From contig NZ_BLVZ01000010.1 of NCBI RefSeq assembly GCF_015471405.1, positions 124,001-188,000 of the forward strand: a stretch of 64,000 nt of DNA. Direction: 5' to 3'. The notes under the pieces were generated by a model, which searched no databases, was not told the origin of the DNA, and saw only the letters and a list, made by a program, of their open reading frames with translations. Below, piece by piece: positions 15,742 through 23,619 of this stretch; position 1 is the first letter of the stretch; the number at the start of each line of letters is the position of its first letter. The stretch is from Pseudomonas cichorii. Lineage in GTDB: Bacteria; Pseudomonadota; Gammaproteobacteria; Pseudomonadales; Pseudomonadaceae. Both the position numbers and the translations under genes were made by a program.

Positions 15742-18162
15742 TTAAAAGGCATACGTCAGGCGGGTGTAGTAATAGCCACCGGTAAATCCGAAGGGCGAGT
15801 AAGTGCCGTAGCTACTGGTCATGGTGTTGCTGGGGATGCCCTGCTTCTTGGGATAGACGTCAAACAGGTTCTTGGCGCCCACGGCGATGTTCAGGTCTTT
15901 GGTGAGGTTGTAGCCGACGTCCAGATCGGTGATCCATTTGGCGGCGTAGATACGATCCAGGGATCGGTCGGTGGAATCGTTGACTTCCTTGTAGGAGCCA
16001 TAGCGGGTCAGGGCCAGATTGATATTGAACTTGTCGATGCTCCAGTCGCCGCCCAGGATCAGCTTGGTCTTGGGCTGAATACCGGTCACATCGTTGCGGG
16101 CCTCACGGTCCATCAAGTCATAGGAAGTACCCAGAATGGTGGTGGAAGCCTTGTAGCTGAGGATTTCGGTCTGGTTCCAGTTGAACGCCGCGGTCCACTT
16201 CACCGAACCGAACGCGCCCAGGTCCTGGCGGTAGTTACCGACCACATCCACGCCCTTGGTCCGGGTGTCGGCACCGTTGATGAAATACTGGCCGCCCGAC
16301 GTCGAATTGATGCCGTTATCCAACAGCACTTGAGTGACTTCACTGCCCAGCAGCGTGCCGGTCAGGGTGATGCGGTCGCGAATGTTGATCACATAGGCAT
16401 CGGCGGTGAGGCTCAGGCGCTCGGTCGGCGTCAGGGTGAAGCCCAGGCTGAAGTTGGTGGAGCGCTCAGGCTTGAGGTCTTCGGCCCCCAAGGCTCTGGC
16501 CGCGTCCGAGGCAACCGGCAGCACACCGAAGTTGATGGACTGATAGACGCCATTCACCACGCCATAAGTGGTCGAACGGGCACTGAACAGGCTATTGGCC
16601 AGCGAAGGTGCCCGGAAACCGTTGCTCACCGTCGCCCGCACGGCGAACTCGGGGGTGAAGTCATAACGGGTTGTCAGCTTGCCACTGCGGGTCGCGCCCA
16701 CACCCTGGTTGTAGTGCTCATAACGCAACGCCGTGCCCAGATACCACTGTGGTATCGGGTTGAAACCGACGTCGACATAACTGGCGACGCTGTTGCGCGT
16801 GGCGCTGCTGGCTTCGTCAGGAGAAATACCGTTGGTGACCTGCGCGCCGGAAGAAGCGCAATTGCCTGGCGAGACGCAATATCCACCGTTGGCATAGGAA
16901 GCCCAGTCACCTTCCTGAACTTCATATCCATCGCGTCGATGCTCGAAGCCGTAAGACAGATCCAGAGGTTTTTGCAGGCCGATATCGAAGCCGCGCTTGA
17001 AATCCAGATTGGTGGTCAGTTCGGTGGCAATCCAGGTGCCGGAAGTAAAGTTGTTGGGCGTTGCCTCGCCCAGGGACGGGTTCTGGTTGCGCTCGGTGCC
17101 CTGCTCGGCCTCGTTGCGGCCATAAGTCGAAGACAAGTCCCAGTCCCACTCGCCGACCTGGCCCTTGGCACCGAATGCCGCCTGGAAGTCTTCCTCATCG
17201 ATGTACCAGATTGGCACATACCCGCCGGGGTATCCGTTGGGGCCGGTCGTGATGGTATTGGTGATGGTGGGCAGGCGAAAGTTCTGACCCTGCTCGGCCT
17301 TGCGACGCGAATAGGTGGTGAACGAATAAAGGCTGAGATCATCGCTGACCGGCAATTCGGCGTTATAGCCCAGGGTCAGCAGGTTGATCTTCGGTGTGCC
17401 GTAGCCGCCATACGTGGACTTGCCTGCCAGATCCAGCGCCTGATCATAGGTGTAGCCGTTGGCACTGGCCTTGTTGTCATCGTTCTGGCTGCGGGCATCG
17501 AGCGCGAGCTGCACGATGCCGCCATCGCCGATCTCGAAACCCTTGTTCAGACTCTGCTGAACCGTCTGCTTCTTGCCGTCATAACCAATACCCGCGTTGG
17601 TAACGGCAGTGCCGCTGGTATCGGCCTTGAGAATGACGTTGATCACACCTGCGATGGCATCGGAGCCATATTGAGCGGCAGCCCCGTCGCGCAGCACTTC
17701 AACGTGGTCGATGGCGCTGATGGGAATGAAATCCAGGTCGGCAGGTGCCGCGCCGGTATTGATACCGTTGATATTCAAGGTCGCACTGGTGTGGCGGCGC
17801 TTGCCATTGACCAGCACCAACACTTCGGCGGCACTCAGCCCACGCAAGTTCGGCGCACGGGCCATGCCGCTGGCGTCCCAGCCGGTTTTTTCCGGCAGGG
17901 TCAGGGATGGAATCACGGCACTCAAGGCCTCCATCAGGCCGGGTTTGCCGGTGCTTTGCAGTTGCCTGGCGCTGACCACATCGATCGGCACCGGGCTGCT
18001 GGTGACGGTGCGCTGCTCGGCACCACGGTTACCGGTCACCACCACCGTAGACAGGGTATCGCCACTCTGGGACGAAGCCTCCTGTGCCTGAACCGCCCCG
18101 GCCAGCAACACGCTCCCCATAGCCAAGGCCAACGGGTTCAAGCGCAGACTGCGCCTGGACAC
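15742..18162 (-). CDS. TonB-dependent outer-membrane receptor (first of the cluster)
   Basis: About 806 residues. I place the start at the GTG at 18162 (VSRRSLRLNPLALAMGSVLLAG), with AGGA seven bases upstream. This makes a proper signal peptide ending AVQAQA-like, whereas the ATG at 18246 would put 28 odd residues before it. A TonB box (STVVVTGNR) follows, then a plug (about 45-160) with the LRGL/NGKRRHTSA blocks of this receptor type, and a barrel ending in YAF. It heads the minus-strand cluster and would bring the substrate into the periplasm for the binding protein and oxidase. No Fur box is visible upstream. The start codon is the main uncertainty. Confidence 0.88.
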   Translation of the reverse strand: MSRRSLRLNPLALAMGSVLLAGAVQAQEASSQSGDTLSTVVVTGNRGAEQRTVTSSPVPIDVVSARQLQSTGKPGLMEALSAVIPSLTLPEKTGWDASGMARAPNLRGLSAAEVLVLVNGKRRHTSATLNINGINTGAAPADLDFIPISAIDHVEVLRDGAAAQYGSDAIAGVINVILKADTSGTAVTNAGIGYDGKKQTVQQSLNKGFEIGDGGIVQLALDARSQNDDNKASANGYTYDQALDLAGKSTYGGYGTPKINLLTLGYNAELPVSDDLSLYSFTTYSRRKAEQGQNFRLPTITNTITTGPNGYPGGYVPIWYIDEEDFQAAFGAKGQVGEWDWDLSSTYGRNEAEQGTERNQNPSLGEATPNNFTSGTWIATELTTNLDFKRGFDIGLQKPLDLSYGFEHRRDGYEVQEGDWASYANGGYCVSPGNCASSGAQVTNGISPDEASSATRNSVASYVDVGFNPIPQWYLGTALRYEHYNQGVGATRSGKLTTRYDFTPEFAVRATVSNGFRAPSLANSLFSARSTTYGVVNGVYQSINFGVLPVASDAARALGAEDLKPERSTNFSLGFTLTPTERLSLTADAYVINIRDRITLTGTLLGSEVTQVLLDNGINSTSGGQYFINGADTRTKGVDVVGNYRQDLGAFGSVKWTAAFNWNQTEILSYKASTTILGTSYDLMDREARNDVTGIQPKTKLILGGDWSIDKFNINLALTRYGSYKEVNDSTDRSLDRIYAAKWITDLDVGYNLTKDLNIAVGAKNLFDVYPKKQGIPSNTMTSSYGTYSPFGFTGGYYYTRLTYAF

Positions 18163-18721
18163 ATGAACATCCTGTAAGACTCTCTGCACATCCACTCCAA
18201 AGGGCCGCCATTGCAGCCCGCTCATCCAAATTGCGCGGTCGGGCACTCACGCCGTCATCGAGACAGCGAGCCATGCGTTTATTCGTTGATGCCGACATTC
18301 AGTCCCGGTGCTTGAAAACACCCGAAACGAAACGCGAGCTAACTGTGCGCAGTTGAACGAGCAGGAGGCTGGAATACTGCAGAGCGCCTGTCAGCGACAG
18401 GGCGAGAAGAACCCGGATAACGGGATTGAAGTGGCAACATACATCGAACTCCCTTCCAACGATCCTGCAACAGGGGTCAGTGGTGGATCACCCTGGCATG
18501 CCTTGCAAACTCAGGCTCCTGGCCTGTTTGCGCGATGGCATGCGCGCAGAACCTTGATCACGATTGGTACCATCCGAGGTGAGGGGTAGGCTGTCGAAAC
18601 CAAACATAACGGAATCAATCGCTCAAAAAAACTTCTATTTGGCTATAAGCTAATATGATAAATATTGATTTTTAATTTGATACATAATCCAAAAAATGAA
18701 TATAAGAAGGACCATGCGGGC

Positions 18722-18823
18722 GTAGGAGCGAATTCATTCGCGAGACGACATTGAAGGCGATGTCTTTTCGTGGGGTGTACCGGGCGGCATTGATGCAGGA
18801 TTCTTCGCGAATGAATTCGCTCC
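18722..18823. repeat. Inverted REP pair
   Basis: GTAGGAGCGAATTCATTCGC followed by GA (18722-18743) and its inverted copy TCGCGAATGAATTCGCTCC (18805-18823) flank about 60 bases. This is a BIME-like arrangement of the same repeat found at 3.1, 29.35 and 33.0 kb. Confidence 0.85.
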
Positions 18824-18840
18824 CAGACCGCAGAAAGCAA

Positions 18841-18865
18841 AAAAGCGACCCTAAGGTCGCTTTTC
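18841..18865 (-). terminator. Terminator of the tRNA-Val/tRNA-Asp unit
   Basis: AAAAGCGACC and GGTCGCTTTT form a perfect stem with a 4-base loop. On the minus strand it follows tRNA-Asp and runs into Ts. Confidence 0.9.
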
Positions 18866-18904
18866 TGGTTGCTTCAAGGAGTTCAAGGGCCTTGAAGCTT
18901 AATA

Positions 18905-18981
18905 TGGCGCAGCGGACGGGACTCGAACCCGCGACCCCCGGCGTGACAGGCCGGTATTCTAACCGACTGAACTACCGCTGC
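18905..18981 (-). tRNA. tRNA-Asp (GTC)
   Basis: 77-base cloverleaf read on the minus strand. The acceptor stem is GCAGCGG/CCGCTGC, the anticodon loop CCTGTCACG gives GTC, the T-arm is GGGTTCGAGTCCC, and the genomic 3' end GCCA includes an encoded CCA. Confidence 0.97.
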
Positions 18982-19002
18982 GCGTAACACTAAGAGAGAG
19001 AT

Positions 19003-19078
19003 TGGTGGGTGATGACGGGATCGAACCGCCGACCCTCTGCTTGTAAGGCAGATGCTCTCCCAGCTGAGCTAATCACCC
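19003..19078 (-). tRNA. tRNA-Val (TAC)
   Basis: 76-base cloverleaf on the minus strand. The acceptor stem is GGGTGAT/ATCACCC, the anticodon loop CTTACAA gives TAC, and CCA is encoded. It is transcribed before tRNA-Asp, 21 bases apart, from the promoter at 19100-19128. Confidence 0.97.
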
Positions 19079-19099
19079 TTCACTCTCGGTGTGGCGCGC

Positions 19100-19128
19100 A
19101 TTCTACGGAGCGCCCCATACTCTGGCAA
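19100..19128 (-). promoter_or_regulatory. Sigma-70 promoter of the tRNA pair
   Basis: On the minus strand, TTGCCA and TAGAAT are separated by 17 bases, followed by the GC-rich discriminator GCGCGCC. Such a discriminator is typical of stringently controlled stable-RNA promoters. The tRNA-Val 5' end lies 22 bases downstream. Confidence 0.75.
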
Positions 19129-19239
19129 GCACTTTTTTAAATAATTTTTATAATCCTTCCAAAGGCTTAGCGCAGGGTTGGCCCGGACGGCCGAGCAGCG
19201 AATAATGCCCTCCTTTGTATGGAAGGAGAGATTCACCTC

Positions 19240-20160
19240 ATGTGGTTCAAAAACCTGCTTATCTATCGCCTGACCCAGGATGTGCCTTTTGACGCCGAGG
19301 CGCTGGAAACTGCATTGGCGACCAAGCCGGCCCGCGCCTGTGCCAGCCAGGAGTTGACCACTTACGGTTTCGTCGCACCATTCGGCAAGGGCGAGGACGC
19401 GCCATTGGTACACGTCAGCCAGGACTTCCTGCTGATTGCTGCGCGCAAGGAAGAACGCATTCTGCCCGGCAGCGTGGTACGTGATGCATTGAAGGAAAAG
19501 GTCGACGAGATCGAAGCCGAACAGATGCGCAAGGTCTACAAGAAAGAGCGTGACCAGCTAAAGGATGAAATCATCCAGGCCTTCCTGCCTCGTGCCTTTA
19601 TCCGTCGCTCGGCCACTTTCGCCGCCATTGCGCCGAAACAGGGCCTGATTCTGGTCAACGCTTCCAGCCCGAAGCGTGCCGAAGACCTGCTGTCGACCCT
19701 GCGTGAAGTGATCGGCTCGTTGCCGGTGCGTCCGCTGACCGTCAAGACCGCGCCAAGCGCAATCATGACCGACTGGGTCAAGACCCAGAAAGCCGCCGAC
19801 AACTTCTTTGTACTGGACGAATGCGAACTGCGCGACACCCACGAAGATGGTGGCATCGTGCGTTGCAAGCGTCAGGACCTGACCAGCGATGAAATCCAGT
19901 TGCACCTGAACACCGGCAAGGTCGTCACCCAGCTCTCGCTGGCCTGGCAAGACAAGCTGTCGTTCGTTCTGGACGACAAGCTGGTGGTCAAGCGCCTGAA
20001 GTTCGAGGATCTGCTGCAGGATCAGGCCGAACAGGACGGCGGCGACGAAGCCCTGGGCCAGCTGGACGCCAGCTTCACTCTGATGATGCTGACCTTCGGC
20101 GAGTTCCTGCCTGAGTTGTTCAAGGCACTGGGCGGAGAGGAAATCCCGCAAGGGATCTGA
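19240..20160 (+). CDS. rdgC: Recombination-associated protein RdgC
   Basis: 306-residue ring-forming DNA-binding protein that restrains RecA and acts during recombination and replication restart. The start is the ATG at 19240 (MWFKNLLIYRLT), the typical RdgC N-terminus, with AAGGAGA upstream; the earlier ATG at 19219 overlaps that site. The length equals the family norm. Conserved stretches include LTTYGFVAPFGKG, an acidic/basic helix (EIEAEQMRKVYKKERDQLKDE) and LPRAFIRRS. It is monocistronic, ended by the terminator at 20189-20217. Confidence 0.96.
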   Translation: MWFKNLLIYRLTQDVPFDAEALETALATKPARACASQELTTYGFVAPFGKGEDAPLVHVSQDFLLIAARKEERILPGSVVRDALKEKVDEIEAEQMRKVYKKERDQLKDEIIQAFLPRAFIRRSATFAAIAPKQGLILVNASSPKRAEDLLSTLREVIGSLPVRPLTVKTAPSAIMTDWVKTQKAADNFFVLDECELRDTHEDGGIVRCKRQDLTSDEIQLHLNTGKVVTQLSLAWQDKLSFVLDDKLVVKRLKFEDLLQDQAEQDGGDEALGQLDASFTLMMLTFGEFLPELFKALGGEEIPQGI

Positions 20161-20188
20161 TTCTTCCGGCTGGACTGCAACAGGATGA

Positions 20189-20217
20189 CGCCGCCTATAT
20201 AGGCGGCGCCTCTTTTT
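20189..20217 (+). terminator. Terminator after rdgC
   Basis: GCCGCCTATATAGGCGGC is a self-complementary stem followed by GCCTCTTTTT. Confidence 0.9.
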
Positions 20218-20244
20218 CATGGATACAGGAAAAAGGAACAAGAC

Positions 20245-21210
20245 ATGCGGGCATTGGTAGCCTTGAGCCGTTTTGTAGGGAATACGTTTGCGTACTGGGT
20301 GCTGTTGTTCGCTATTCTGGCGTTCCTGTTCCCTCAGGTGTTCATCGGTCTTAAAGGCTGGATTGTCCCGTTGCTGGGGCTGGTCATGTTCGGCATGGGC
20401 CTGACACTCAAGCTTGAAGACTTCTCTGAGGTGGTGCGTAACCCGTGGCGCGTGGCGCTGGGTGTGGTCGCGCACTTCGTCATCATGCCGGGCGTCGCCT
20501 GGCTGTTGTGCCAGATTTTTCATCTGCCACCGGAAATCGCAGTGGGTGTGATTCTGGTGGGTTGCTGCCCGAGCGGCACCTCATCCAATGTCATGGCCTG
20601 GCTGGCCAAGGGTGATCTGGCGCTGGCAGTGGCCATCGCAGCCGTCACCACCCTGCTCGCTCCGTTGCTGACGCCCACCCTGATCTGGTTCCTGGCCTCG
20701 GCCTGGCTGCCGGTATCCTTCACCGATATGTTCTGGTCGATCCTGCAACTGGTGATGCTGCCGATCTGCCTCGGCGTCGCCGCCCAGCGCCTGCTCGGTG
20801 CCCGGGTCAGCCATGCGGTCGACGTACTGCCGCTGGTCTCGGTGGTCAGCATCGTGCTGATCGTCTGTGCCGTGGTGGCCGCCAGCCAGGCGAAGATCGC
20901 CGAGTCCGGCCTGCTGATCATGGCGGTGGTGATCCTGCACAACACCTTCGGTTTCCTGCTGGGTTACTTCACAGGCAAGGTATTCAAGCTGCCGCTGCCG
21001 CAGCGTAAATCCCTGGCTCTGGAAGTCGGCATGCAGAATTCCGGGCTGGGTGCTGCGCTGGCCAGCGCACACTTCTCGCCACTGGCGGCAGTACCCAGCG
21101 CGCTGTTCAGCGTCTGGCACAATATTTCGGGTGCCCTGCTCTCCACTTACTTCCGCAAGATGCCGGAAGAAAACACTCAACAGCCCGCTGACAAACCTGT
21201 CGCTCATTAA
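20245..21210 (+). CDS. BASS-family transporter (bile acid:sodium symporter type)
   Basis: 321-residue inner-membrane protein with about ten hydrophobic helices, the first at about 12-32 (FAYWVLLFAILAFLFPQVF). Family landmarks include the GLTL block after helix 2, the NVMAWLAKGDLALAVA segment and EVGMQNSGLGAALA near the C-terminus. Bacterial members move organic anions such as ketopantoate or pyruvate with sodium; bile acid itself is not implied. AAGGAA precedes the ATG. It stands alone between rdgC and the repeat element. Confidence 0.92.
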   Translation: MRALVALSRFVGNTFAYWVLLFAILAFLFPQVFIGLKGWIVPLLGLVMFGMGLTLKLEDFSEVVRNPWRVALGVVAHFVIMPGVAWLLCQIFHLPPEIAVGVILVGCCPSGTSSNVMAWLAKGDLALAVAIAAVTTLLAPLLTPTLIWFLASAWLPVSFTDMFWSILQLVMLPICLGVAAQRLLGARVSHAVDVLPLVSVVSIVLIVCAVVAASQAKIAESGLLIMAVVILHNTFGFLLGYFTGKVFKLPLPQRKSLALEVGMQNSGLGAALASAHFSPLAAVPSALFSVWHNISGALLSTYFRKMPEENTQQPADKPVAH

Positions 21211-21614
21211 GGCCAGGCGTTCATCAATGCCCGGACTGTTTCCATAACCGTCCGGGCAACTAGGCTCTGTACGAAATGTTTTCGAGCGAAGGTGAGGCAA
21301 GGCAAAAACAGGCGAGGAAGCGGAGTTTACTGGTGTAAATGAGCATTCCGAGCCTGTTTTTAACGCAGCATCACCGAGCGCAGATACATTTCGTACAAAG
21401 TCTAACCCCCTTATAAAACAGACCGTTTCCTTGACCCGGATCAAGGCAGCCTGGTTAGTTTTTGTCGGACAAACTATCCAGCGCAAAATAAAAATATAAA
21501 AAACGACCTCCCGCCTAAATCCCCAGTAACATGCGCCGACACATGTAACGCGAACTATAACGACCCCACTCTGTCGCGCGCCAAGATTTCACACATCAAG
21601 GGAGCTTCACGAAA
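21211..21614. other. Intergenic region carrying a MITE-like element
   Basis: No gene in about 400 bases. The first half is the MITE-like element (21263-21402). The second half (21405-21614) is AT-richer and should carry the promoter of the chemoreceptor; no clear -35/-10 pair or sigma-54 site was identified. Confidence 0.75.
21263..21402. mobile_element. MITE-like element, 140 bp, TA target duplication
   Basis: Terminal inverted repeats GGCTCTGTACGAAATGT and (reverse complement of the right end) GACTTTGTACGAAATGT match at 15 of 17 positions. The dinucleotide TA flanks both ends (21261-21262 and 21403-21404). An inner inverted pair AAAAACAGGC (21304) / GCCTGTTTTT (21352) gives a strong secondary structure. 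It has no coding capacity, so mobilisation would need a transposase supplied in trans. Confidence 0.7.
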
Positions 21615-23576
21615 ATGCTCAAAAATGCACCGCTAAGGATAAAACTCTTATTGATTTTGCTGCTTCCCTTATTGGGCTTCCTGATATTGGCCGGCGTATT
21701 TGTTTCAAATAATTACAAAACTTTGAACGACATGAACAAGACAGTAACGGCCAGTGCTACAGCCCAGAAACTGAGCCGTCTTATCACGACACTGCAACGC
21801 GAGCGTGGCGCCAGCGGCGTGTTCCTGGGCAGTCGCGGCACGACCATGGGCGACCGGCTTATCGAATTGCGCAAGGATTCGAATCTCACTATAGAGGCCG
21901 TACGCGAGTTATCTACATCCGGAGCCTCCGAACTCGACCCTGTACTTCGCGCACTCGACAGCGTGATACAAACTCGCACTAACGTCGACAAGCAGGCTAT
22001 CAACAGTACCGAGTCGGGAGCACGTTATACCCAGGTCATTCAAACACTTATTGGTTATACCCACTCTCTGGAGGCCAGCGTCAATAATGCGACTATTGTT
22101 CACGCCCTCAGCGCGCTGAATCAATTCATCGAAATGAAAGAGCGAGCTGGCCGCGAACGTGTCGTACTTGGCCTGGTGTTCAATCAGGATCGTTTCGACG
22201 AAAAACTATTGTCGAGCTTCAGCCGTAATCTCGGAGAGTTCATCGCTTATTCCGAGTCATTCAGCCGCAAGGCGCCGACAGACTCCTTGAAGGAATTCAA
22301 TGAGAAAATGCAGGCCCCCGCAGCATTGGAAGTCGGCAAGTTGCAGCGTCTGGCATTTGATGTGCCGATGGGGCAAGCACTGGGCATCAAGCCGCAAGCC
22401 TGGTTTGAAACCTCTACGCGCCGTATCGACATGATGAGCGATATTGAAGAGGACCTGGGCCAGAGTGTCAGCAAGCTCGCCATGCATGAACGCAATGTCG
22501 CCAACCGCGCCCTGTGGCTGACTATCGGTGCTGCCATCGCCGCACTGCTTGCGGTATCGGCACTGTCGTATCTGATCATTCGCAATATCAACCTGGCGGT
22601 CAGTGATGTGAACAAGGTGCTGGACGACCTTGCCGGGCGTGATCTCACTGCAAGAGCGACCTACGAGAGCAAGGACGAGTTCGGCCAGATCTCACGTAAC
22701 CTCAACCGGATGGCGCAAGAGATCCGAGATATCGTTCAGGAAATCGGCAATGCCACCGCACAGGTAGCGACCGCAGCCGAGGAGTGCTCCACCGTCACCT
22801 CAGAAACCAGCCGCAGCATCGAGCAGCAACGCCAGAGCACTGAGCTGGTAGCCACGGCGATCAACGAGATGAGCACAACCGTCAGGGAAGTGGCGCTCAG
22901 CACCAGCGATGCAGCGCAAATGTCCCAACAGGTCAACACCAGCACAACGCAAGGCCGTGGTGAAATCGAGAGCACCATCGAACTGATTCGCCAGTTGTCG
23001 GGGCAGGCCGAGCAGACAGCTTCCATTATTGGCGACCTGAAACACGAGAGTGACGCGATTTCTTCAGTGCTTGATGTCATTCGCGGGATTGCTGAGCAGA
23101 CCAACCTGCTGGCCTTGAACGCCGCCATCGAAGCCGCGCGCGCCGGCGACCATGGCCGTGGCTTTGCAGTAGTGGCCTCAGAGGTGCGCACCCTGGCGCA
23201 GAAGACTCAGGAATCCACCGGCAGCATTCAGCAGATGATTACCAATCTGCAGACAGGTTCTGACCGGGCGACCACCTCGATGCAGGAAACCCTGGGCAAG
23301 GCGCAGTCCGGAGCTCTCAAGGTCGAGCGCGCTGGCGAACTGCTGACGGAAATCGCCGAAGGGGTGACCAGCATCAGCGACCGCAACATTCAGATCGCCT
23401 CGGCGGCGGAAGAACAGAGTGCGGTGTCCGAGGATATCAACCGCAACGTCAACGAGATCAACGATCTGGTCATTCAGGTCAGTGCCGGTGCTGAACAGAC
23501 AGCCATTACCAGCCAGGAACTGGCGCGACTGGCCGAACACCAGCAGCGTCTGGTCAGCCGCTTCAAGGTTGCCTGA
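21615..23576 (+). CDS. Methyl-accepting chemotaxis protein with NIT sensor domain
   Basis: 653-residue chemoreceptor. TM1 is at about 8-30 (KLLLILLLPLLGFLILAGVF). A periplasmic nitrate/nitrite-sensing (NIT) domain spans about 45-295, with the hallmark LQRERGASGVFLGSRG. TM2 is at about 297-320, HAMP at about 322-375, and the signalling domain at about 400-653 with the tip EQTNLLALNAAIEAARAGDH. It would sense nitrate, nitrite or a related ligand and signal to CheA. The N-terminal third is noticeably lower in GC than the signalling part. No chemotaxis genes are adjacent. Confidence 0.92.
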   Translation: MLKNAPLRIKLLLILLLPLLGFLILAGVFVSNNYKTLNDMNKTVTASATAQKLSRLITTLQRERGASGVFLGSRGTTMGDRLIELRKDSNLTIEAVRELSTSGASELDPVLRALDSVIQTRTNVDKQAINSTESGARYTQVIQTLIGYTHSLEASVNNATIVHALSALNQFIEMKERAGRERVVLGLVFNQDRFDEKLLSSFSRNLGEFIAYSESFSRKAPTDSLKEFNEKMQAPAALEVGKLQRLAFDVPMGQALGIKPQAWFETSTRRIDMMSDIEEDLGQSVSKLAMHERNVANRALWLTIGAAIAALLAVSALSYLIIRNINLAVSDVNKVLDDLAGRDLTARATYESKDEFGQISRNLNRMAQEIRDIVQEIGNATAQVATAAEECSTVTSETSRSIEQQRQSTELVATAINEMSTTVREVALSTSDAAQMSQQVNTSTTQGRGEIESTIELIRQLSGQAEQTASIIGDLKHESDAISSVLDVIRGIAEQTNLLALNAAIEAARAGDHGRGFAVVASEVRTLAQKTQESTGSIQQMITNLQTGSDRATTSMQETLGKAQSGALKVERAGELLTEIAEGVTSISDRNIQIASAAEEQSAVSEDINRNVNEINDLVIQVSAGAEQTAITSQELARLAEHQQRLVSRFKVA

Positions 23577-23583
23577 CACTCGC

Positions 23584-23614
23584 ATGCAAGGGGCGTATCG
23601 ACCGCCCCTTGCAT
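23584..23614. terminator. Stem-loop between convergent genes
   Basis: ATGCAAGGGGCG (23584-23595) and CGCCCCTTGCAT (23603-23614) form a perfect 12-bp stem. It lies between the chemoreceptor and the convergent transporter-acyltransferase gene and may stop transcription from both, although no T tract follows. Confidence 0.7.
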
Positions 23615-23619
23615 ATCCT

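Larger units (their letters stand above)
18163..18904. other. Long gene-free stretch upstream of the TonB cluster
   Basis: No convincing gene in about 740 bases; a 93-codon frame at 18308-18589 has no family features or good start. The proximal part must hold the cluster promoter. No Fur-type GATAATGATTATC site and no riboswitch I recognise is visible. Positions 18610-18710 are strikingly AT-rich. A REP pair lies at 18722-18823, and the tRNA terminator at 18841-18865. Confidence 0.75.

Noticed and set aside
16330..18177. Long plus-strand open frame (615 codons) across the TonB receptor
   Set aside because: Antisense shadow of a well-supported receptor gene; no family features.
18163..18310. 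Fur box or riboswitch upstream of the TonB cluster
   Set aside because: I looked for GATAATGATTATC-like sequence and for TPP, B12 or SAM type leader motifs and saw none.
18308..18589. 93-codon open frame in the long gap
   Set aside because: No ribosome site of quality, odd composition, no recognisable features; more likely non-coding.
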